Positions 34,156 through 41,800 of a stretch of DNA of 64,000 bases are shown in pieces; the first letter of the stretch is position 1; each line of letters starts with the position of its first letter. Source of the DNA: Chryseobacterium arachidis (GTDB lineage Bacteria; Bacteroidota; Bacteroidia; Flavobacteriales; Weeksellaceae); assembly GCF_900129245.1 (NCBI RefSeq), contig NZ_FQUT01000010.1, positions 119,576-183,575 on the forward strand, in the 5' to 3' direction. Under the pieces are notes generated by a model that worked only from the letters and a program-made list of their open reading frames with translations, made no database searches and was not told where the DNA came from. Position numbers and translations under genes: made by a program.

Positions 34156-34605
34156 CTATGGATGCTGCTGCATTTTTGCAGGATCATCATAATTTACCAT
34201 CCAATTAATTCCGAATTTATCCGTAAACATTCCGAAATAAGCTCCCCAGAAAGTATCAGCCATCGGCATCGTTACCATTCCGCCTTCAGAAAGACCGTTG
34301 AATAATTTATCTGCTTCCTCTTTAGATTCTGTATTGATAGAAATTGCAATATTGTTTCCCTGTTTGAAGTGAGATGCCCACTCGCCGCCGGTATCACTAC
34401 CCATCAGGATGGTTTCTTTGGATATCGGAAGAGAAACGTGCATGATTTTATCTTTATCTTCTTCGGGAGTTTCTTTCTCTTCCACCGGAGGCATTTCCCC
34501 GAAAGTTCCTATATAAGGATATTCTCCACCGAAAACGGATTTGTAAAAGTCGAAAGCTTCTCTGCAATTTCCGTTGAATGTTAAATAAGCGTTTACTGAT
34601 GCCAT
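34156..34605 (-). CDS. PhnB-like VOC family protein
   Basis: A 149-residue glyoxalase-fold protein of the PhnB/YjdN type. It starts VNAYLTFNGNCREAFDFYKSVFGGE and contains IMHVSLPISKETILMGSDTGG, INTESKEEADKLFNGLSEGGMVTMPMADTFWGAYFGMFTDKFGINWMVN. The metal ligands of true glyoxalases are not obvious, as is usual for this branch. It is likely cotranscribed with the upstream VOC gene (35-bp gap). Confidence 0.9.
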   Translation of the reverse strand: MASVNAYLTFNGNCREAFDFYKSVFGGEYPYIGTFGEMPPVEEKETPEEDKDKIMHVSLPISKETILMGSDTGGEWASHFKQGNNIAISINTESKEEADKLFNGLSEGGMVTMPMADTFWGAYFGMFTDKFGINWMVNYDDPAKMQQHP

Positions 34606-34640
34606 AATTTGATTATTTTTTAGAGTGTAGAGTTTTATTT

Positions 34641-35012
34641 TTATCTGTGCTGATCAATTAAAATCATATTTCCATCAGGATCTTTCAGATAGATATGTTC
34701 CGGCCCTGAAGTCGATTCATCAGCTTCTTTCTGAATTTCGACACCCTGTTCTTTTAAACGCTTCTGGATATCGCGTACATCATCAAAAGACTCCAGATTC
34801 TGGGCATTCTGATCCCATCCCGGGTTGAACGTCAACATATTGCCATCAAACATCGCCTTGAAGAGACCAATAATGTGGTCTCCGTTTTTCATGATCAGAT
34901 AATTATGCTCCATGTTTCCTCCCATTTCTGTGAAACCTAATTTTTCATAAAAATCTTTTGATTTCTGAAGGTCTTTTACACTTAAACTTACTGAAAATGC
35001 GCCTAATTTCAT
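34641..35012 (-). CDS. VOC family protein (glyoxalase-like)
   Basis: A 123-residue protein with two VOC modules: FSVSLSVKDLQKSKDFYEKLGFTEMGG and VRDIQKRLKEQGVEIQKEADESTSGPEHIYLKDPDGNMILIDQH. The last part fits the family's metal-site strand. Its start overlaps the stop of the small membrane protein upstream by 4 bp. The substrate is unknown. Confidence 0.9.
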   Translation of the reverse strand: MKLGAFSVSLSVKDLQKSKDFYEKLGFTEMGGNMEHNYLIMKNGDHIIGLFKAMFDGNMLTFNPGWDQNAQNLESFDDVRDIQKRLKEQGVEIQKEADESTSGPEHIYLKDPDGNMILIDQHR

Positions 35013-35413
35013 ATCATATTCTTATTTAAAGCTAATTTATATCCTGCCAAAACCAATCCCCAAACAGCGATTCCGAGAACCCAGAACCAAGCCGGGGTCG
35101 GAAGCATGATCATATTATAAATCGTGAAAAACAGAAAGATAATTCCGCATGATACAGCAGCGACAGGTGTATTATTATTTGCAATTTTCGTAGAAACAAA
35201 CCCCGAAATAAGAGCTCCCAAAGCATATCCGAGAATCACCATAAATTTTCCCATGAAAGGTAAATTTTCAACATAAGCTTTAAAACCTTCCAGATCATCC
35301 GGCCGTAAGCCTGCAGGATACGGATACATCGAATGACCCAAGATTTCCATCAGCCAGATCCCGATGGAACCAACAATGATGCCCGCGATAACCGCTAAAA
35401 CTGTTCTAATCAT
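35009..35413 (-). CDS. Four-helix integral membrane protein of unknown function
   Basis: A 134-residue protein with four membrane segments (about 3-22, 55-75, 85-103, 108-127), with a loop at 27-52 containing GHSMYPYPAGLRPDD. No family with a known role is recognised. It is translationally coupled to the VOC gene that follows (4-bp overlap) and 2 bp from the stop of the gene upstream, so it sits in a tight operon. Confidence 0.7.
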   Translation of the reverse strand: MIRTVLAVIAGIIVGSIGIWLMEILGHSMYPYPAGLRPDDLEGFKAYVENLPFMGKFMVILGYALGALISGFVSTKIANNNTPVAAVSCGIIFLFFTIYNMIMLPTPAWFWVLGIAVWGLVLAGYKLALNKNMI

Positions 35414-35415
35414 TT

Positions 35416-35886
35416 TTATTGATTTTTTATGCGGGTTTTAAAATCCAATGTCCCGTCATAGCTTTTCCAGTCGCCGATAAACTCGATGTACTCTGATTCT
35501 ACTTTTTCAGAATCTTTATTCCATTTGAAAGTATAAATAAACTTCCCTTTAAAAAGCCCGGAATGTTTTCCTTTATTTTCTTCTGCCAGTTCGTATTCCC
35601 CGAAAACCCTTCCTTTCTTTTTGGCATCCTTGTACTTGGTAATACTTAGTTTTCCTTCAAATTTCGTGTAGTTTTTATCTACGAGCGTGTATCCTGAAAC
35701 AAAATATTCCTGATCATTCTTACGGTTCTGTTCAGAAATACTGATCTTCAGCTTAATCTCCTGATTTTTGTCCCCGATGGTTCCGGTGTACGCTTTGCTG
35801 TTATTCAGCCAGACATCGGAAATGTTCGGCATTTGTGCCAATATAAAATTGGAAGCCAGAACGAGGAAGAATAGAATTTTTTTCAT
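35416..35886 (-). CDS. Exported protein of unknown function
   Basis: A 156-residue protein with a signal peptide (about 1-17, LVLASNFILAQ). The mature part is beta-rich: YTGTIGDKNQEIKLKISISEQ, YFVSGYTLVDKNYTKFEGKLSITKY, GRVFGEYELAEENKGKHSGLFKGKFIYTFKWN and EYIEFIGDWKSYDGTLDFKTRI. This suggests a small barrel or lipocalin-like fold. No catalytic motif is visible. It is in the same run of small genes as the VOC proteins. Confidence 0.7.
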   Translation of the reverse strand: MKKILFFLVLASNFILAQMPNISDVWLNNSKAYTGTIGDKNQEIKLKISISEQNRKNDQEYFVSGYTLVDKNYTKFEGKLSITKYKDAKKKGRVFGEYELAEENKGKHSGLFKGKFIYTFKWNKDSEKVESEYIEFIGDWKSYDGTLDFKTRIKNQ

Positions 35887-35904
35887 ATTTGCAGTTTTAA
35901 AATA

Positions 35905-36360
35905 TTAAACTCCGAATTGTGCCAGATGATGGTTTAAGTGTTTTGCAAACATATTATTCCATTCCTGAGATTTTAATTTCCCGAAAGAAAAAGATTCTTT
36001 TCCATCGAAGGCAGAAGCTCCCAATTGCTGTGTTTTTTGGATAAACCCGATCAGTCTCTTTTTTTCCTCTTCAAAGTTTTTTCTGTCTGCGATAATGAAC
36101 TGAGGTGCAGTCGGCCCATTTTGTGTATAAGCTTTATCACCCACCACTTTAGGCTTTACAAATGACTTTAATATAAATTTTGCAATTGTCCCCGGTTTTT
36201 TGTGCTTCTCCGGTTCATAAACCATTTCATAAGATACATTACAGTGCGCCAGCATCTGATCAACCGTCATTTTACCCCACAGACCTTGTGTCTCGGAAGT
36301 AAGCTTATTAATTCTATCAATGTAATTCTGAGCATCTTTTGTATCAAATACGTTTTCCAT
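35905..36360 (-). CDS. DUF1569/DinB-like helical protein
   Basis: A 151-residue protein with DinB-like helices: DAQNYIDRINKLTSETQGLWGKMTVDQMLAHCNVSYEMV at the N-terminus, with a histidine in LAHC, and NMFAKHLNHHLAQFGV at the C-terminus supplying two more potential metal-binding histidines. This matches the DUF1569 branch of the DinB superfamily. Members often bind a divalent metal; a role in thiol or stress chemistry is speculative. Confidence 0.85.
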   Translation of the reverse strand: MENVFDTKDAQNYIDRINKLTSETQGLWGKMTVDQMLAHCNVSYEMVYEPEKHKKPGTIAKFILKSFVKPKVVGDKAYTQNGPTAPQFIIADRKNFEEEKKRLIGFIQKTQQLGASAFDGKESFSFGKLKSQEWNNMFAKHLNHHLAQFGV

Positions 36361-36429
36361 AGCTTATTTAAATGTTAAAAAACAAATATATCAGTTTTTC
36401 TTTTATATAATAAATTTGAGAACCAATAG

Positions 36430-37854
36430 TTATCTTTTATTTTTAATTTTATCCATAATCGTTTTGGAAAAACGGTCAGCACCAAAACTAAAAAAGGTTT
36501 TAGGCAACATTTCTTCCAACTGAGGGATTTCATATTTTGAAATTAAAAAATCTGCAAGAATATTTTCATCTTCTTCAGAACCATGCCACTTCGTTTTTGT
36601 TTTTACCGCAGTTAAAAAGCTTCGTTTATTTGTTGAAAACATCTTTTCAGCATATCGATTTATAACGGAGGTGGGGATGCTATCATTGATGACTTCCAGC
36701 ATTTTTTTATAGTTCTTTTCGTAATCAAGAATTGCGAAATAAAGTTCTGTATTTTCCGGATCACTATAAAAACTTCCTCTTAAGGTAGACAAAATTCTGG
36801 TTCTTAATTTTTTAACACCTTCATCATCAACATCATTTTCTACAATAAAAATATAGTTTTCAATAGATGGGTTTTCCCAAAACTTCATTCTTTTAATATA
36901 AGCCAGATCTGCGATACTGCTTCTTTCCTTGTATATTTTTTCAAGCACGTTATAATAAGGAAGATTATATTTATCGTTCGTATTTGTTTTAATAATTGCC
37001 TTACATACTTTTTCTGCCTCATTTTCATCTAATTTTAAAATCTCTCCGATTACTTTGAGATTATAGTTATTTTCATAACGTTCTATCGGAAAATATTTTT
37101 GCAGCTCTTCAAAAAAATCATTTTCAGCAATTATTTCCAGCAAATCTTCTTTAAAAGATGTTCTAAGTTCAAAATCATTTTTCATCCAGAACAGAATTTG
37201 CTTTCTGATTAATTCTGAGATATACCTTTTTTTAATTTTATCACCTGAATGATAAAGTTCTTTGATAAAATAATAAAATTGAAACGGTATTGATTCTTCC
37301 CCTTTTAGAAAGATGTTCCAGTTGTATGTTGCAATTTCTTTCCATTGTTCAAAATCTTTAATAGAATTAAGATGAGCAACAAATCTTTCCCTGAATTTTT
37401 GAAGAAAAGTATCAAACCTTGTACTTGAGAAAAAAGTCTTCATCTGATAGTTTGTTATTTCTTCATTGAGAAACAAAAACTTCATAATACTTTCTTGCTT
37501 ATCAGTATTCTGAAAAAGGTACTGCTCTACCGGTTCCAAAGCTTTGGTAAGAAGATCTATAATCTTTTTTACATCCTGCGCTGTAAGATTTCTTTTTTTT
37601 CCCACTACGGAATGAGTAGTATTATTGATGATTTCAGTAATTTCAGCATTTGTGAAATTTTTCTTTTTTTCACCAAATTCTAACATGAAAAGGGCTTCCG
37701 CTTCTTTATTCTTTTTAAAAAAAGTTAACAGCCAATTTTTCAAATCTTCCGAGCTGAGATTGTCCATCACCACTTCGGTTTCGGAGATTTTCTTTTTTAC
37801 TGTTTTTTTTGATTTTTTATTTTCTTGCGTATTCTCTGCCGTAAACAAAGCCAT
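36430..37854 (-). CDS. C-terminal part of a SWIM zinc-finger protein, gene broken upstream
   Basis: The frame starts at the ATG at 37854 (MALFTAENTQENKKSK, 474 residues). A longer frame continues upstream through a SWIM zinc finger and is cut by a TAA at 38005-38007. The remainder is helical (LTAQDVKKIIDLLTKALEPVEQYLF, LAYIKRMKFWENPSIENYIFIVENDVDD) and ends PKTFFSFGADRFSKTIMDKIKNK. Intact relatives start with a SWIM finger (CxCx7CxH), which this ATG leaves out except for its last few residues. Either the gene is a pseudogene, or the shortened protein works without the finger. SWIM proteins are linked to DNA or protein binding. Confidence 0.75.
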   Translation of the reverse strand: MALFTAENTQENKKSKKTVKKKISETEVVMDNLSSEDLKNWLLTFFKKNKEAEALFMLEFGEKKKNFTNAEITEIINNTTHSVVGKKRNLTAQDVKKIIDLLTKALEPVEQYLFQNTDKQESIMKFLFLNEEITNYQMKTFFSSTRFDTFLQKFRERFVAHLNSIKDFEQWKEIATYNWNIFLKGEESIPFQFYYFIKELYHSGDKIKKRYISELIRKQILFWMKNDFELRTSFKEDLLEIIAENDFFEELQKYFPIERYENNYNLKVIGEILKLDENEAEKVCKAIIKTNTNDKYNLPYYNVLEKIYKERSSIADLAYIKRMKFWENPSIENYIFIVENDVDDEGVKKLRTRILSTLRGSFYSDPENTELYFAILDYEKNYKKMLEVINDSIPTSVINRYAEKMFSTNKRSFLTAVKTKTKWHGSEEDENILADFLISKYEIPQLEEMLPKTFFSFGADRFSKTIMDKIKNKR

Positions 37855-38082
37855 TGCAAGAAGATGGAGACAAAAATCTTTGCTTCCGCAATCACATGAG
37901 CATTCTGTAATTTCGGATTTAGGATTCAGAGTGATTTGAACGTCATAGGATTCATTTTCCTCATCAACAAAGCAGACATAAAAATTCTTTTTTTCTTCTT
38001 CCCATTACCTTAAAGATAATTTTTTCGCTTTATTGATTTTCTGTTTTGAAAATTGGTTTTCTAAATCCAATAATGTATACAT
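37855..38082 (-). pseudogene. Severed N-terminal SWIM zinc-finger segment
   Basis: From the ATG at 38080-38082 the frame reads MYTLLDLENQFSKQ and on to LSLR (25 codons), then a TAA at 38005-38007. It resumes in the same frame with WEEEKKNFYVCFVDEENE and the SWIM motif CSCDCGSKDFCLH. After that it runs straight into MALFTAEN of the downstream frame. One base change (for example CAA or AAA to TAA) is enough to explain it. There is no ATG, GTG or TTG codon between the stop and 37854, so the finger cannot be translated from its own start. Confidence 0.75.
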
Positions 38083-38105
38083 TAATTCTTTTTTTCCAAA
38101 GATAA

Positions 38106-38138
38106 AAAAACCGTTCTACAAAAGTAAAACGGCTTTAG
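38106..38138 (-). terminator. Terminator of the ecotin gene
   Basis: CCGTTCTAC (38111-38119) pairs with GTAAAACGG (38124-38132), one G-U pair, four-base loop, followed on the minus strand by seven T. It is 11 bp past the ecotin stop and separates it from the SWIM gene. Confidence 0.8.
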
Positions 38139-38149
38139 TTATAATAAAA

Positions 38150-38635
38150 TTATCTTTGAACAGCCTTCTTCATGGCATCCGGACGAAGGACTCTGTAACG
38201 GACTTCCATATCTTTCGGAACATAGAAAACCAGTGGTAATTTGCTGTTGTATCTCACCGTTTCCGGTTGAAGATAAACAAATTTCTGAGTCAGTTTCTGA
38301 TCCGGGCAAGCCATTAATGTTCCTCCTGTTTCACCTTTTGATTCTATTTCATAATAATTGTAGCCCCATCCCTGAAGATCCTGAGTATTTATTTTTCCGA
38401 TTAAAAAATGTTTATTGCAATCCAGCATTTTTTCTGCTCCAACAAAGAATTCTACTTTAAGATCATTTTCATTTTTAGCAATCGGAAGCTGAATATATAC
38501 TTGTTTAAATCCTTCTTTTGCTTTCGGGAACATTTCAATCTGTAATTTTTCAAACTTTTCAGCCTTCTTTTGAGCGAAAGCATTTACCCCTGCTAACATG
38601 ATTACCCCCGCAATAATTGTTTTCGAAAATTTCAT
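38150..38635 (-). CDS. eco: Ecotin, periplasmic serine protease inhibitor
   Basis: A 161-residue protein with a signal peptide (about 1-21, GVNAFAQ). It follows E. coli ecotin along its length: FPKAKEGFKQVYIQLP, DLKVEFFVGAEKMLDCN, LQGWGYNYYEIESKG, TLMACPDQK, VRYNSKLPLVFYVPKDMEVRYRVLRPD. Cys73 and Cys110 match the reactive-loop disulfide. By alignment the P1 residue is Leu107 (Met84 in E. coli), which points to chymotrypsin- or elastase-like target proteases. Ecotin dimers inhibit trypsin-fold proteases in the periplasm. Upstream on the same strand are two macroglobulin-like proteins, also broad protease inhibitors. Confidence 0.95.
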   Translation of the reverse strand: MKFSKTIIAGVIMLAGVNAFAQKKAEKFEKLQIEMFPKAKEGFKQVYIQLPIAKNENDLKVEFFVGAEKMLDCNKHFLIGKINTQDLQGWGYNYYEIESKGETGGTLMACPDQKLTQKFVYLQPETVRYNSKLPLVFYVPKDMEVRYRVLRPDAMKKAVQR

Positions 38636-38780
38636 AATTTTTGTATTTTAATTTTACAAATCCCTTAAAGCCAAAAATCGTTCCAAACTAAACAATTGTT
38701 TAATTTTTAAATTTATTTTTTACGCCTTTAAATTTAAAATTCACTTAAAATATAGCGAATTCCTACGCTGATCTCACAAA

Positions 38781-38810
38781 AAAACTGCAATAATTTCTTA
38801 CTGCAGTTTT
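38781..38810 (-). terminator. Terminator of the macroglobulin operon
   Basis: On the minus strand AAAACTGCAGTAA-GAAA-TTATTGCAGTTTT is a 13-bp stem with one G-U pair and a GAAA tetraloop, then TTTG. It lies 16 bp past the stop of the downstream macroglobulin gene. Confidence 0.9.
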
Positions 38811-38825
38811 TGTTTATTAATAAAT

Positions 38826-41800
38826 TCATTGTTCTGAAATCATTACATTCGTTCCTTTCGTATGCACATTCATTTGCGGAGCGTAATAATTCTGGATCGT
38901 CGTAATTCCGTTGGAGAATTTCCCGGATGCATTGGCAACATAATCATATTCAAACACATATTTACCTTTCGGCATGTATTGAATATAGAAGTTGGTAGAC
39001 GCATCTTTTGTCGATTGATAATAGCCTAAATTATTTTTCCACTGATAACCCGAAAGCACATCCATCGGTTCAAAACCAGCCGCTCTCATGTCTTTGATAT
39101 GAATAAACTCCATCGGACGGTCGGTGTTCAGAATCATTCTTACCGTTACTTTATCACCCACTTTTAATGGAGTTTCAGGAGTAATTTTCTGCAATTCTTC
39201 ACCATTGACCGTTTTGATCTTTTTGTACAGTTCTTTAGTGACCGAAATATAATTTTCTGAAGATTTAATTTTATCCAAATCTTCATAATATTGCCAGAAC
39301 AAGCCTCCCTGAACAATTCCTGCCCCCGGTTTTGTTACGGTAACAGTTGCTAAATTTTTATCTAAAACATCAGTTTTAACCGTCGATTTCACATAACCCG
39401 TTGCCTGTGTTTGTGGCTGCAATTCTTTTCCGCCCCAAATAATAGTTACTTTATCACTTTCCGCACTCGTCCAGGATTTTCCTGAATTTAAAATCGTGAA
39501 AATAACTTCCGAAGTTCCTCTTGAGCTTCCCCACGAGTTCACTTCTTTTTGGGTGATCAGCCAGATTTTCATGTCTTCAATGAATTTCTGATCGTTTGGT
39601 TTCAACTTGTTAAATGCTTCTAAAGCTCCCGCCTGATTGACCACTTTCGAGCTGAACCATCCCCAGTCATCAAGGTTCTGTTTCCAATAAACGCCCTGTG
39701 TTTTTGAATCTACAGAAGTTTCTTTTAAATAATTCAATAATTTATCCGATACCTCTTTTAAACCATAATCGCTCATCAATAAAGCAGCACGATGCAATCC
39801 GAAGAAAGTAAAGTCAGTTAATTTTGCTGTTTTTGATTTCTGTTTAACCAAAGATTTTAAAGAAGCTCCTTTTCCTTTTAACGGATATTCTTTTTCCCAG
39901 TAATTTCTTGTATCCAGATAATCTAATGACCAGTTTGTCCAGATATTTTCTTTTTTAACATCGTAATATTTGTCGATTTCACTGTCAACATATCCGATCA
40001 GTTTTTTTACCAATTCTTTCTGTTCTGAATTTTGATACTCTTTCACATTATCTTTCAGCCAGGAATTGATTTTTCCTAAATTTTTCAGAATGTACAATGA
40101 CGTTGAATACGAACTCGGATACCCTTGATACCATGAAAAACCACCATCCGGATTCTGGAGTTTCTTCAAATCATCCCAATCCTGACTGAGCGAATTTTTC
40201 ATCGTATTGGCATCAAATAACAAGGCTAATTTCTGCATCTGTTCACCTTCGTTTTTACTTTCTAAAATCCACGGCGTTTCATCTAAAAGCAACTGTTTCA
40301 ATTCCTGATTTTTTTCAAGATTTGAATTTAATAATCCTTTATTTTGATATTCTTCAAAAACAGTTTTCATTTTTGGATTAGCCTTAAAAATTTCAGAAGC
40401 TAAAACATCGGCAAACCATTTATTGAAGATCACATCTGCAGAATTATTCTGGTCGTTTTTCAGGCTTGGAAGCGCAAACATAATTTCCCAAATCGGATTC
40501 GTCGTTAATTCTAGAGTATTAGAAACATTCGAAATCGTCGTAGAATTGGCATTTTTAAGATTTTCCAATTCAAAAGTTTTAGTTTCTCCTTCTTTCACAA
40601 AAACAGGAACCGCATCGGTTACGAGCATTCTGTTCGGAAGAACCGCAACAGCTTTTTGTTCACCATCAGAATATTGTCCGGCTTTTGCAATGACTTTTAA
40701 GATGATAGACGAAACATTATCGGGAACCTTTATTTTCCAGGTCAACGCTGAATTTCCGTTTTCGTCTAATGAAAAAGCTTGTTCTTTATTATAACCTGAA
40801 ACTGCAGTTAATGTGCTTAATCCAAATTTCTCTGAAATATCTTCATTCGTCAATGCATCAAGAATTTGCAATTGAGCAGAACCATTCAGTTTTTTGCTGG
40901 TTAAATTGGATAGTTTTGACTGTAAATTCAGTTCGTCACCTTCTCTTAAAAATCTAGGATAATTTGGCGTAACTGAAAATTCTTTCTGAGTTACTACTTC
41001 TTTTTCCAAAGTTGCCGCTCTTGCATCTTTTGTGTGAGCGAGGAACATCAATTTCCATTTCGTCAATGCTTCCGGAGAGGTAAATTCGAAGCTTACATTT
41101 CCTTCGGAATCGGTTTTTAAATCGGGATAGAAAAAGGCGGTTTCGTTTAGGTTTTGACGGACTGCTATTTTTTCGAAAGGTTCATCATCTTTATCTAAAA
41201 CACCGTCCCCGTTCGTTCCTTCATAAACAACATCGGTATATTCTTTCTTTTCCTGCTGTGTGAGTTGTCTTCCTGAATTCAAAATATCAATGGCTGCATC
41301 ATTCACTCTTACAGATTCTAACCTCATTCTTGGAGACCCCTCATTTTTTGCTGCGGCCATTGGGGCTGGTACTGCATTATTAATAATCTGAATTTTATTC
41401 TCCAAATATTCTTGGTAAGGTGTTAGTTCATTATCAAACCAATCAAATTGTGGAACTTCTACATATTTTCCATTAAAATATTTCAATCTTTTCTGATAAT
41501 AAGCGGTAAGAAGATTTTGGCTGAAATCGTACGATGTTATTGAAACATATGGAACATAAAGTTTTTCCCAATTAAATTTATTGACTGCGAACTGATCCAA
41601 AGACATATCGTACATATTCGCCAAAACTTCCGCACTGATCTTTTCCTTATCATTTCCTAACACTTTTACTGACCATTTTTCCTTCGAATTCGGTTCTAAT
41701 TTATCTCTGAAAGTTACCGTTTCTATTCTCAGCGGCTGATCTGTATCTTTTATTTTTATATTGACAGAACTTGTCTGAACATCGTTAAATGCTACAATCT

